64,000 bases of DNA from SZUA-442 sp963759175 (GCA_963759175.1 CAVWXP010000015.1:186001-250000); one strand, 5' to 3'. Positions 43,555-52,281 are shown, counted from the first letter of the stretch. Numbers and translations: made by a program. The notes: a model not told the origin generated them from the sequence alone.

Positions 43555-44213
43555 GTTTCGATGCCGTGAAGGACCGGATCGCTGCGGCGTGCGTGCGGGC
43601 CGGGCGCGGCGTGGGCGACGTGACGCTGATCGTCGTGTCGAAACAACGCACTGACGCCGAGGTGCTCGACGTGTACGGTCGTGGCCACCGAGTCTTCGCG
43701 GAGAACCGTCAACAGGGACTCGAGGCACGTTGGCAGGCCGACCTCCCCTCGGACATCGAATGGCACTTCATCGGGCCCCTCCAACGTCGCAAGGTCCCCT
43801 TTGTGGCCACCCATTGCGACCTCCTGCACGCCATGGACCGCATGTCGCTCGCACGTTCATGGGCCGAGCGAACCGATACCCCGGTCCTGATCCAGTTCAA
43901 CCTGGGGGGTGAATCCCAGAAGTCGGGCTTCGCACCCGATGAGGCCGACGAGGCGATGACCTCGCTGCTCGACCTCGGCCTCGACGTTCGGGGCGTGATG
44001 GCGATCCCACCCATGTCCGACGACCCCGACGATGCCCGGCCGTGGTTTGCCCGGCTACGGCAGATCTACGACACTTTCGCCGACGCGTATCCGTTCATCG
44101 ACACGTGCTCGATGGGCATGACCAACGACTTCGAGGTCGCGATCGAGGAGGGTGCCACCATGGTGCGCATCGGAAGGGCTATCTTTGGGTCAGCCGAGCA
44201 GGCGACCGGCTAG
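43542..44213 (+). CDS. yggS: PLP homeostasis protein YggS/YlmE
   Basis: 223 residues from ATG 43542, overlapping pgeF by 13 nt. The PLP lysine is in LIVVSKQRTDAEVL; other hallmarks are FAENRQQGLEARW, EWHFIGPLQRRK, IQFNLGGESQKSGF and SMGMTNDFEVAIEEGATMVR. It is a PLP-binding TIM barrel without known catalysis. Between pgeF and sepF is its usual actinobacterial place. Confidence 0.92.
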   Translation: MGSVGFDAVKDRIAAACVRAGRGVGDVTLIVVSKQRTDAEVLDVYGRGHRVFAENRQQGLEARWQADLPSDIEWHFIGPLQRRKVPFVATHCDLLHAMDRMSLARSWAERTDTPVLIQFNLGGESQKSGFAPDEADEAMTSLLDLGLDVRGVMAIPPMSDDPDDARPWFARLRQIYDTFADAYPFIDTCSMGMTNDFEVAIEEGATMVRIGRAIFGSAEQATG

Positions 44214-44233
44214 GGACGACCACAGGACAGGCG

Positions 44234-44827
44234 ATGGCATCACTCTGGAACAAGACGCTCTTCTACCTCGGCCTCGTGGACGAGGACGAGCAGGCTCCCG
44301 TGCCCATGGAGTCGACGGTGGGCGAGGTCCGACCCATGACCGCCGAGACCGCTGCCCCACCGTCCACACCCCAACAGGGGTCCGTGTCAACGGTGCGCCC
44401 ACCGGGTTCGGGGGTGTCGGGCCGGCGTGTGGAGCCGCCGCCGACGACGCGTCGCCAGATGTCTCAGGACCCCGTCCACGCCGAAGCCGGTGTCTATGTG
44501 TATTCCTCGATGTCAGGCGTCGGCGATGGCCCGGCGAGACGCACCGAACCAGCCTCCCAGATCATCTCCGCTCGCAACTTCTCCGACGCCCAGGCCCTCG
44601 CCGATGCCATCAGGGGAGGCCGTACGGTCGTCCTCGACCTGCGCTCGACGGAGCCCGAGATGGTCCGGCGGATCGTCGACTTCGCCTCCGGCCTCACGTA
44701 CGCCCTCGACGGTCGCATGGCGAAGACGGCACAGGGCGTGATCCTCGTGACTCCGAGTGGCGTGTCGATCGGGATGGCCGAGCAGGAGCGCCTCGCTTCG
44801 CTCGGCTTGTACGGACAACAACGCTGA
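44234..44827 (+). CDS. sepF: Division protein SepF
   Basis: 197 residues. MASLWNKTLFYLGLVDEDEQ is the amphipathic membrane-binding start, followed by about 80 residues of Pro/Thr-rich linker and the SepF core: SAR-x-F-SDAQALADAIRGG, VLDLRSTEPEMVRRIVDFAS and LDGRMAKTAQGVILVTP. It anchors FtsZ to the membrane in actinobacteria, which lack FtsA and ZipA. Confidence 0.93.
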   Translation: MASLWNKTLFYLGLVDEDEQAPVPMESTVGEVRPMTAETAAPPSTPQQGSVSTVRPPGSGVSGRRVEPPPTTRRQMSQDPVHAEAGVYVYSSMSGVGDGPARRTEPASQIISARNFSDAQALADAIRGGRTVVLDLRSTEPEMVRRIVDFASGLTYALDGRMAKTAQGVILVTPSGVSIGMAEQERLASLGLYGQQR

Positions 44828-44828
44828 C

Positions 44829-45095
44829 GTGGGCGTCATCCGAAGCCTCGTCCAGCTGCTCTCGCTCGCCCTGCTCGCGTGGATCGTGCTTTCGTACATC
44901 GTGGCCTTCGGCAGGATCCCCTATGACCATCCCGTCCGACGGATCTATGAGTTCCTGTCCCGGATGATCGAACCCATCCTCAGGCCGATCCGTGCAGTCG
45001 TGCCGCCGGTACGGATGGGTGGCGCCGCGCTGGACCTGTCACCGCTCATCCTCATCGTCGGGATCCAGATCCTCCTCGCCATCCTCCCGCGCTGA
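44829..45095 (+). CDS. YggT-family membrane protein
   Basis: 88 residues from GTG 44829, 1 nt after sepF. Two membrane helices flank the family motif FLSRMIEPILRPIRAVVPP-V-RMGGAALDLSPLILIVGIQI. YggT proteins accompany sepF in actinobacteria, cyanobacteria and plastids and influence division or nucleoid spacing. Last gene of the cluster; divIVA, which often follows, is not here. Confidence 0.88.
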   Translation: MGVIRSLVQLLSLALLAWIVLSYIVAFGRIPYDHPVRRIYEFLSRMIEPILRPIRAVVPPVRMGGAALDLSPLILIVGIQILLAILPR

Positions 45096-45099
45096 CCTG

Positions 45100-45123
45100 C
45101 GAGCGCTGATCGGCGATCGCTCG
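45100..45123. terminator. Hairpin between convergent yggT and ileS
   Basis: CGAGCG (45100-45105) pairs with CGCTCG (45118-45123) in the 63-nt gap between the stops. It could terminate transcription from both sides; there is no U-tract. Confidence 0.3.
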
Positions 45124-45158
45124 TGGGCGGAACCCCGGGGCCCCGATCCTGCCGATGA

Positions 45159-48100
45159 TCAGCTGGCTGGTGCGACGGCCACGGCAACGGTCGCACCATC
45201 GATGACGCTTGGATCAGCGACCTCGTCCCTTCGCTCGATGCGATCGGCGAGGACCTCACCGGCGATCAGTGGGCCGTGGCGGTCGAACGCCTCCGAGATG
45301 ATCGGGTCCGGCGACGACCAGGCGACGTCGATGCGGTCGGTGACGTCGAATCCGGCATCACGACGTGCGGCTTGGATCCGATTGACGAGCTCCCTCGCAA
45401 CCCCCTCCACCCGCAGCTCGTCGTCGATCCTCGTGTCGAGGGCCACCGACAGCGATCCCTCGGTAGCGACGACCGTGCCGCTGCGCGCATTGCGCGACAC
45501 GACGATGTCGTCGGCCGTGAGGTCGTGTCCGGTCAGGCCCTCGGGTGTCCCGTCGAGCATCGCGGCGATCGTTGCGTGGTCCAGGTCGTCGATCGCATCG
45601 GCCACGCTGCGCATGTCCTTCCCGAACCGTGGACCGAGCGCCTTGAAGTTGGGCTTCGCCGCCAGATCGACGAGTCCGGCCTCATCCCCGTGGACCTCGA
45701 TCTCGTGCACGTTCAGCTCCTCGGCGATGAGGGCGGCGTGGCTCAACACGGCGTCGCGCTCGGCAACGCTTCGCGTCACGACCGTGACGGTCGCGAGCGG
45801 CTGTCGGGTCCGGAGGTCCTCACGCTTCCGGAGCCCGCGACCGAGGTTGACGATGGTGCGGACCGTCGCCATCGCGTCCTCGAGCTCCCGATCGATCGAT
45901 GCAGCGGCGGCTTCGGGATAGTCGACGTGGTGGATGCTCTCGGGAGCGGTCGGATCGGCTGCCCGCACGAGGCCCTGGTGGATCTCCTCCGTGACGAATG
46001 GCAGAACCGGGGCCGCAACCGTGGCGAACGTCGTGAGTACCTCGTACAAGGTCGCGAATGCCGCCAGCTTGTCCACATCGTCGCCCGCGCCGCGATGGGC
46101 CCAGAACCGTCGGCGCGACCGGCGGATGTACCAATTCGTCAGGTGTTCGACGAACCCGATGATGGGTGGGATGACGGCGAAGAGGCGATAGGCCTCCATC
46201 TCCTCGTTGACATCGGCGATGAGGCTCTGGAGCACGGAGACGATCCATCGATCCATCTCGGGACGTTGCTCGAGCGGTGGGGCCCCGCGGAGGTCCTGGG
46301 CAGTGATGCCATCGGCCTCGGCGTAGGTGGTGAAGAACGAGAACGCATTCCACAACGGAAGGAGGACGGTTCGCACGACTTCGCGTACGCCGGCCTCGGA
46401 GAACCGGAGCGGCTCACCTCGCACGACCGGCGAGTTGATGAGGTACGCCCGGAGGGCGTCTGCCCCGAACTCGTCGATCACGTGGGCGGGATCGGGGTAG
46501 TTCCTGAGTGACTTGGACATCTTGCGGCCGTCCTCGGCGAGGATCATGCCGGTGACGACGCAGTTGTTGAAGGGCGCCTCGTCCCGCACCGCCGTCGCGA
46601 GGACGAGCAGCGTGTAGAACCATCCGCGGGTCTGGTCGAGGCCCTCGGCGATGAAGTCGGCCGGGTACCGCTGTTCGAACCGTTCCTCATTCTCGAACGG
46701 GTAGTGGATCTGGGCGAAGGGCATGGATCCGCTCTCGAACCAACAATCGAGTACCTCGGGCACGCGCCTCATCGTGCCGTCGCCTTCGGGACACGGCCAG
46801 GTCACCTCGTCGACGAAGTGCTTGTGGAGGTCGTCGAGCATCACGCCCGAGTGGGCTTCGAGGTCGCTGCGACTCGTGATGGCGACCATGTGGTCACCGT
46901 TGTCGCACTCCCACACCGGGATCGCCGAGCCCCAGTATCGGTTCCGGCTGATGGCCCAGTCGCGCGCCCCCTCGAGCCAGTTCCCGAAGCGGTTCGCCCC
47001 GATCGCCTCGGGCACCCAGCGGATACCCTCGTTGATCTCCACCATGCGATCGCGGAACTGCTCGACGGCGACGAACCATGTGGGGATGGCCTTGTAGATG
47101 AGCGGCGTGCCCGTGCGCCAGCAGAACGGGTAGGCGTGATTGATGGTCGCCCGCGCGAACAGCGCACCCGATTGCTTCAGCAACGCGATCAGGTGGGCAT
47201 CGGCGTCCTTGACGTTCACGCCGGCGACGTCGGGCACCTCATCGGTGAATCGTGCCTCGGCATCGACGGGATCGACGATCACCCCCAGCCCGGCATCGGT
47301 CATGGCGCGGAAGTCGGCCTCGCCGTAGGCAGGGGCCATGTGCACCAACCCGGTGCCCTCGTCCGTGGTGACCTCGGGAGATGCGATGATGACGAAGGCC
47401 CCCTCGTCCGCCTTGTCTGCGAAGTACGGGAAGGGAGGCGCATAGCGGGATCCGAGCAGATCCGAGCCCTGGGCCGTCACGACGATCCGATGGTCCCCAT
47501 CGAACAGCGACCCGACGAGGGCCTCCGCTGCCCAGTAGTGGTCGTCACCGAACGCGACCCTCGCATACGTGATGTCGGATCCCACGGCGATGGCGAGGTT
47601 GGAGGGCACCGTCCACGGCGTCGTGGTCCAGAACAGCAGGCGGTCACCCACCTCCACTGCACCGTTGCCGGAGACGACGGTGGCGGCGACGGTGATGGCC
47701 GGATCATCGACATCGCGGTAGTCGAGGTTCGCCTCGAAATTCGACAGGGGGGTCGTCGCACCGTACGAATAGGGGAGGACCTTGAAGTCCCGATACACCA
47801 GCCCCTTGGCCCACAACTGGCCGAACACCCACCACACGCTCTCCATGAAGTCGACATCCATGGTCTTGTAGTCATTGTCGAAGTCGACCCATCGTCCGAT
47901 CCGGCTGGTGATCTCGTACCAGTCCTCCGTGGTCGTGTTGACCATCGCACGACAGGCCTCGTTGAACACATCGACACCGAGCTCCTGTATCTCCCTGGGA
48001 CCCGAGACGCCGAGCTGCTTCTCGACCTCCATCTCCACCGGGAGGCCGTGGGTGTCCCACCCGAAACGTCGTTCGACGCGATGGCCGCGCATGGTCCAAT

Positions 48101-48326
48101 ACCGGGGCACGATGTCCTTCACGACGCCCTGGAGGATGTGGCCGTAGTGCGGTGAACCGGTGGCGAATGGCGGCCCGTCGTAGAACGTGTACTCGGTGTC
48201 GGCACCGCGTAGCTCCACGGAGCGTGCGAACGCATCGATCGACTCCCAGAACGCGAGGATGCGCGCATCGAGCGCAGGGAAGTCGACGTTGGAATCGACC
48301 CTGGGGAAGGTGGTCTCGGTTGTCAC
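45159..48326 (-). CDS. ileS: Isoleucine-tRNA ligase IleS (type 2, eukaryotic-like)
   Basis: 1055 residues from GTG 48326; GTG 48347 is an alternative. The class I HIGH motif is PPFATGSPHYGHILQG and KMSKS is in EDGRKMSKSLRNYPDP; the editing domain lies between them. FGWDTHGLPVEMEVEKQLG and WVDFDNDYKTMD match the type 2 group found in mycobacteria and eukaryotes, which is generally less sensitive to mupirocin. It lies opposite to the dcw cluster and is governed by the T-box leader upstream. Confidence 0.95.
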   Translation of the reverse strand: MTTETTFPRVDSNVDFPALDARILAFWESIDAFARSVELRGADTEYTFYDGPPFATGSPHYGHILQGVVKDIVPRYWTMRGHRVERRFGWDTHGLPVEMEVEKQLGVSGPREIQELGVDVFNEACRAMVNTTTEDWYEITSRIGRWVDFDNDYKTMDVDFMESVWWVFGQLWAKGLVYRDFKVLPYSYGATTPLSNFEANLDYRDVDDPAITVAATVVSGNGAVEVGDRLLFWTTTPWTVPSNLAIAVGSDITYARVAFGDDHYWAAEALVGSLFDGDHRIVVTAQGSDLLGSRYAPPFPYFADKADEGAFVIIASPEVTTDEGTGLVHMAPAYGEADFRAMTDAGLGVIVDPVDAEARFTDEVPDVAGVNVKDADAHLIALLKQSGALFARATINHAYPFCWRTGTPLIYKAIPTWFVAVEQFRDRMVEINEGIRWVPEAIGANRFGNWLEGARDWAISRNRYWGSAIPVWECDNGDHMVAITSRSDLEAHSGVMLDDLHKHFVDEVTWPCPEGDGTMRRVPEVLDCWFESGSMPFAQIHYPFENEERFEQRYPADFIAEGLDQTRGWFYTLLVLATAVRDEAPFNNCVVTGMILAEDGRKMSKSLRNYPDPAHVIDEFGADALRAYLINSPVVRGEPLRFSEAGVREVVRTVLLPLWNAFSFFTTYAEADGITAQDLRGAPPLEQRPEMDRWIVSVLQSLIADVNEEMEAYRLFAVIPPIIGFVEHLTNWYIRRSRRRFWAHRGAGDDVDKLAAFATLYEVLTTFATVAAPVLPFVTEEIHQGLVRAADPTAPESIHHVDYPEAAAASIDRELEDAMATVRTIVNLGRGLRKREDLRTRQPLATVTVVTRSVAERDAVLSHAALIAEELNVHEIEVHGDEAGLVDLAAKPNFKALGPRFGKDMRSVADAIDDLDHATIAAMLDGTPEGLTGHDLTADDIVVSRNARSGTVVATEGSLSVALDTRIDDELRVEGVARELVNRIQAARRDAGFDVTDRIDVAWSSPDPIISEAFDRHGPLIAGEVLADRIERRDEVADPSVIDGATVAVAVAPAS

Positions 48327-48578
48327 GTGCGGTCCTCGTCTCGTCACCTGTCGGTGCCGGGACGGGGGACCCGCGGTACCACCCGGCTTGCCGGCGTGCC
48401 GGCCGCTCCATTCACCCGTATCGTGGATCCACGGCGGGTTCTCCTCCCGACTACCTGGTCGTCGGGCATCTTCCCGCAGCTCGGAGGTGATGTCCTGTGT
48501 CCCGCGGATACCGGCCTCTCACCCTCGCCGGCTCGCTGTCCATCCTTGGAGGGACCAGGCACGTCCTCGTCAACGCGC
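48327..48578 (-). promoter_or_regulatory. Ile T-box riboswitch leader of ileS
   Basis: On the minus strand GGGTGGTACCGCGG (within 48371-48386) is the T-box sequence that pairs with the acceptor end of uncharged tRNA. Upstream, ATC at 48491-48489 in GGACATCACCTCC is the likely isoleucine specifier. GGTGAGAG and several stems (CGTGGATCCACG, GCCGGC-A-CGCCGGC) fill the region between. The T-box lies close to the ileS GTG with no run of U, so control of translation, as in other actinobacterial ileS leaders, is expected. Confidence 0.85.
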
Positions 48579-48584
48579 ACCGGG

Positions 48585-48590
48585 AGCCTA
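48585..48590 (-). promoter_or_regulatory. -10 box of the ileS T-box transcript
   Basis: TAGGCT on the minus strand predicts a start near 48578, giving a leader of about 250 nt that contains the whole T-box. Confidence 0.4.
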
Positions 48591-48666
48591 GCGTCGCGAG
48601 TGCCGGACGAGGTCCGGACGAGCGGATGGATCGGCCCGGTCGAAGCCGTGAACAGGCGGATGGCCC

Positions 48667-48672
48667 TACCGT
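48667..48672 (+). promoter_or_regulatory. -10 box of a leaderless gene (DUF167)
   Basis: TACCGT, 6 nt, then ATG 48679. Confidence 0.45.
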
Positions 48673-48678
48673 TGGGCA

Positions 48679-48963
48679 ATGCAACCGATCCGATCATCTC
48701 CTCGCGGCGTCCTCGTGGACGTCCTCGTGCAACCGAATGCATCGCGCGCCGAGATCGTGGGTCTCCACGGCGACCGTCTGAAGGTACGCGTGACCGCCCA
48801 GCCCCGGCGTCGCGCCGCGAACGCGGCGGTCGTCGAGCTCCTGACGTCGATCGTCGGGGTACGGCGAGGTGAGGTCGTCGGCGGCATGACGTCACGCGCC
48901 AAGACGATCGAACTCGTCGATGCTGACCTCGCGACGGCGACGCTGCGCTTGCTCGGACCGTGA
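48679..48963 (+). CDS. DUF167 (YggU-like) protein
   Basis: 94 residues. VQPNASRAEIVGLHGDRLKV and QPRRRAANAAVVELLTSIV match the YggU/DUF167 core, a small alpha/beta fold of unknown function. Divergent from ileS across the T-box leader. Leaderless by its -10 spacing. Confidence 0.85.
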   Translation: MQPIRSSPRGVLVDVLVQPNASRAEIVGLHGDRLKVRVTAQPRRRAANAAVVELLTSIVGVRRGEVVGGMTSRAKTIELVDADLATATLRLLGP

Positions 48964-49009
48964 CAACGGGCGCTTCGATGCTAGATTCTCCGACCTGTCA
49001 GGAGGATCG

Positions 49010-49381
49010 ATGGCCAGAGAACTCGCTGCATCAACGCTCGCACGACTCAAGCGGAAGCTCGAGGAGGAACGTGAGCGCCTCGAGCGGATCATCGACGATC
49101 ACGAGCGCGAGCGCGAGGAGAGCAAACTCGCCGAGGCAAAGGCCGATCGCAGCGCCGACCCGGACAATGTCGACGGTGGCGCCATCGAGGTCGAGATGGA
49201 GATGGACATCGCGATGGTCCAGAACGCACGTGACCTCCTCGACCGCGTCACGCATGCGCAGGACCGCATGGAGAAGGGTCAGTACGGAATATGCGAAGTG
49301 ACGGGCGACCCGATCCCCCTGACGAGGCTGGAAGCCCTGCCGTACGCGACGACGACCGTGGAAGCAGCAAGTCGGCTCTGA
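49010..49381 (+). CDS. DksA/TraR-type coiled-coil protein with a broken zinc finger
   Basis: 123 residues from ATG 49010 with GGAGG 4 nt before it. A long N-terminal coiled coil (LARLKRKLEEERERLERIID) precedes the DksA C-terminal motif QYGICEVTGDPIPLTRLEAL-PYA. Only one of the four zinc cysteines, C95, is left. Similar Cys-poor DksA-like proteins occur in actinobacteria. A role at RNA polymerase is possible but unproven. Its last 91 nt overlap lspA. Confidence 0.8.
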   Translation: MARELAASTLARLKRKLEEERERLERIIDDHEREREESKLAEAKADRSADPDNVDGGAIEVEMEMDIAMVQNARDLLDRVTHAQDRMEKGQYGICEVTGDPIPLTRLEALPYATTTVEAASRL

Positions 49382-49833
49382 GCCTCCGCAACCTTGCGTT
49401 CGTCGTAGCCGCAGGTGTGGTCGTCGTCGATCAGCTCACGAAGTGGTGGGCGGTCAACGAACTCGCAGACGGTCCTGTGGTGCTCATCGAGGACTTCCTC
49501 CAGCTGCGTCTCACGTACAACACCGGGGCGTCGTTCTCCCTCTTCTCCAATGCCGGCCCGATCCTCGCCATCGTGGCGTTCGGCGTCGTCGGCCTGATCA
49601 TCTACATCCTCGGGGAGGCGGGACGCAGGGTCGAGGCGGTTGCCCTCGGCTTGGTCCTGGGCGGAGCCGTAGGGAACCTCATCGACCGGCTGGCACGCGG
49701 CGATGGCCTCCTGGACGGTGCCGTCGTCGACTTCATCGACTTCTCGTTCTTCGCGACCTTCAACGTCGCCGACGCGGCGATCAACATCGGTGTCGCGCTG
49801 TTGCTCATCGCCGCGTTCATCTGGCGGCGATGA
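49291..49833 (+). CDS. lspA: Lipoprotein signal peptidase LspA
   Basis: 180 residues. Four membrane helices; the aspartate-protease pair is in GNLIDRLARG and FNVADAAINIGVALL, with DQLTKWWAV and LTYNTGASFSLF as further signatures. It cleaves lipoprotein signal peptides. ATG 49291 lies 91 nt inside the DksA-like gene and gives a 30-residue polar extension; there is no other ATG, GTG or TTG before the first helix, only CTG 49378. The true start is thus uncertain. Confidence 0.92.
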   Translation: MRSDGRPDPPDEAGSPAVRDDDRGSSKSALSLRNLAFVVAAGVVVVDQLTKWWAVNELADGPVVLIEDFLQLRLTYNTGASFSLFSNAGPILAIVAFGVVGLIIYILGEAGRRVEAVALGLVLGGAVGNLIDRLARGDGLLDGAVVDFIDFSFFATFNVADAAINIGVALLLIAAFIWRR

Positions 49834-50780
49834 ACGAGCATCGCATCGTCATCACGTCGGACCTCGCAGGCGAGCGGGCCGACAAGGTCGTCGCCACGGT
49901 CCTCCAGGTGTCCCGGGCTGCGGCGAGGGCGGCATTCGACGCCGGGGCCGTCGTGGTCGACGGATCGCCGATCTCGCCGTCGGACAGCCTCACGGAGGGC
50001 ACCGTCGCCATGGTGACCCTCGTCGAACCGCGTGGCATCGAGGCCGACGCATCCGTCCCGTTCACCGTCGTGTTCGAGGATCCCGACATCGTGGTCGTCG
50101 ACAAGCCGATCGGCGTGGTGGTGCATCCGACGTCCGAACGCAGCACGGGCACCCTCGTCCACGGGCTCCTTGCCCGCTTCGGTGATATCGTCGGTGTCGG
50201 GGCACCCGGACGATGGGGGATCGTCCATCGGCTCGACCGTGACACGTCGGGACTTCTCGTCGTGGCGAGGACACCACGGGCCCACGAGGCGCTCAGCTCG
50301 ATGATGCGCGAGCGTTCGATCACCAGGACCTACCTCACCCTCGTCGCTGGTCGCTTCGACGGCACGCTCGGAACGATCGATGCACCGATCGGCAGGGACC
50401 CGAGGAATCCGACGCGTATGACGCTGGATCGATCCGGGCGGCAGGCCATCACCCACTACCGCCGGTTGGCCGAGTGGGGGACCCACGACCTGTCGCTCGT
50501 GTCGGTGACCCTCGAGACCGGTCGCACCCACCAGATCCGGGTGCACATGCAGGCCATCGACCACCCGATCATCGGTGACCCCGCCTACGGGCGGATCGGC
50601 ATGCCGGCGGACCCGGGCCGGCCGTGGCTCCACGCACACCGACTCGAGTTCACCCATCCGTTCGACGGATCGTCGGTCGACATCGTCGCATCGCTTCCCG
50701 GCGATCTGACCGATAGTCTTGCCGTGATCGGCGACCCGGATACGGGCGACCTCGAAGCCATCGATCGGACGACACCATGA
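49830..50780 (+). CDS. rluD: 23S rRNA pseudouridine synthase RluD-type
   Basis: 316 residues, ATG 49830 overlapping lspA as ATGA. S4-like RNA-binding start (RADKVVATVLQVSRAAARAA), catalytic aspartate in IVHRLDRDTSGLLVVART, and TGRTHQIRVHMQAIDHPIIG. RluD isomerises uridines in helix 69; RluA-type relatives share these motifs, so the exact target is by analogy. lspA-rluD is a common pair. Confidence 0.9.
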   Translation: MNEHRIVITSDLAGERADKVVATVLQVSRAAARAAFDAGAVVVDGSPISPSDSLTEGTVAMVTLVEPRGIEADASVPFTVVFEDPDIVVVDKPIGVVVHPTSERSTGTLVHGLLARFGDIVGVGAPGRWGIVHRLDRDTSGLLVVARTPRAHEALSSMMRERSITRTYLTLVAGRFDGTLGTIDAPIGRDPRNPTRMTLDRSGRQAITHYRRLAEWGTHDLSLVSVTLETGRTHQIRVHMQAIDHPIIGDPAYGRIGMPADPGRPWLHAHRLEFTHPFDGSSVDIVASLPGDLTDSLAVIGDPDTGDLEAIDRTTP

Positions 50781-51310
50781 CGGTCCACTACGAACGCCTC
50801 TCGAACCTCGATGCATCGTTCCTCGCCCTCGAATCGCGCACGACGCACATGCACGTGGGTGCCGTGGCGATCTTCGACCCCGGACCGCACTCGTCATCGG
50901 ACGGGGTGGACATCGCCACGATCCGCGCCCTCATCGCCTCGCGCCTCGACCAGATCCCGCGATACCGGCAGCGATTGGCGACCGTCCCGTTCGAGGGGCA
51001 TCCGGTGTGGGTCGACGACGAGCACTTCCACCTCGACTACCACGTGCGGCACACGGCGCTTCCCTCCCCGGGAACGGACCAGCAGCTCAAGGACCTCGTC
51101 GGACGACTCATGTCCCAACAGCTCGACCGCACTCGTCCGCTGTGGGAGTTGTGGGTCGTCGAGGGCCTCGCCAACGGCGGTTTCGCCCTGGTCGGCAAGA
51201 TCCACCATTGCATGATCGACGGCGTGTCAGGCATCGACCTCATGGCCGTCATCCTGGACTTCACGCCCGATGTCCGCATCGAGGGCATGGAGCCATGGCA
51301 ACCGCGGCCC
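50777..51310 (+). pseudogene. WS/DGAT acyltransferase, N-terminal fragment (frameshifted gene)
   Basis: ATG 50777 overlaps rluD as ATGA. The frame starts MTVHYERLSNLDASFLALES and includes the catalytic HHxxxDG in KIHHCMIDGVSGIDL. It is lost at CCC 51308-51310; removing one C reads PWQPRPAPNGTELAVKEI and joins the next entry. The corrected gene is 1470 nt and would encode 489 residues, normal for the family. Likely a sequence error rather than decay. Confidence 0.65.
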
Positions 51311-52247
51311 TGCGCCGAACGGGACGGAACTGGCGGTCAAGGAGATCTCTCGGGCGATCTCGGGAGTCCTCGCCGGTCTCGGATCCTTCAGTTCGTTGCA
51401 CCTGGACCTCGATGGCATGCGCAGCGATCTCGCGCACCGCCTGCGAGCGGTCGGGGCGTCACTGTCGTCGGGATGGCTCACCCCCACGGGCAAGACCCCG
51501 CTCAACGGCGACATCGGTCCCTCCCGCTGGTTCGACTGGCTCGAGTTGCCACTCGACGACGTCAAGTCCATCAAGAACGAACATGGTGTCACGGTCAACG
51601 ACGCGATGCTCGCCATCGTCGCCGGTGGTGTCCGGAACTACCTCCTCGGCGAAGGCGGCCTGACACCCGACGAGGTGGCCTCCACCGAGTTCCGGATCAT
51701 GGCCCCGGTGTCGGTGCGAGCCGAGAGCGAACAGGGGACCCTTGGCAACAAGGTGGCGATGTGGCTCATGGCCCTTCCCGTCGGTGAGCCCGATCCCGCA
51801 CGACGGATTGCCGCCGTCATGGAGGCGACCAAGAACCTCAAGGACACCGACCAGGCGCTCGGCGCGTCGACCCTGGTCCAGGTGTCGACCGGGGCACCAG
51901 CGACGCTCGTCGGCCTCGCTGCACGCCTGGCCAGCGGGATCCGCCCGTTCAACATGACCGTGACCAACGTCCCGGGGCCGCAGTTCCCGATGTACCTCGC
52001 GGGGAGTCCGATGACCGCCTCATACCCGCTCGTCCCGCTGTGGCAGAGCCACGGAGCCGGCGTGGCGATCTTCTCGCTCAACGGGATGGTCGACATCGGT
52101 ATCAACATGGACCGAACGCTGATCGAGAGGCCCGAGATCCTCACACAGGCGATTCGGGATGCGTTCGAGGAGCTCACGATCACCCCTGCCCAGGCTCCTG
52201 AGCCCCCGAAGAAGGTGAAGAAGGCACCGCCGATGGGGACGCGGTGA
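51270..52247 (+). CDS. WS/DGAT acyltransferase, C-terminal fragment (frameshifted gene)
   Basis: The frame carries the C-terminal domain of a wax-ester synthase/diacylglycerol acyltransferase: NDAMLAIVAGGVRNYLL, SVRAESEQGTLGNKVAMWLM, FNMTVTNVPGPQFPMYLAG and SLNGMVDIGINMD. The enzyme family stores acyl groups as triacylglycerol or wax ester. True coding begins near 51308; codons before this are from the wrong frame. The Lys/Pro-rich tail ends KKVKKAPPMGTR. Confidence 0.75.
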   Translation: MSASRAWSHGNRGPAPNGTELAVKEISRAISGVLAGLGSFSSLHLDLDGMRSDLAHRLRAVGASLSSGWLTPTGKTPLNGDIGPSRWFDWLELPLDDVKSIKNEHGVTVNDAMLAIVAGGVRNYLLGEGGLTPDEVASTEFRIMAPVSVRAESEQGTLGNKVAMWLMALPVGEPDPARRIAAVMEATKNLKDTDQALGASTLVQVSTGAPATLVGLAARLASGIRPFNMTVTNVPGPQFPMYLAGSPMTASYPLVPLWQSHGAGVAIFSLNGMVDIGINMDRTLIERPEILTQAIRDAFEELTITPAQAPEPPKKVKKAPPMGTR

Positions 52248-52281
52248 TCGATCGCCGGGAGGTCCGTAGGGACCCGAACCG

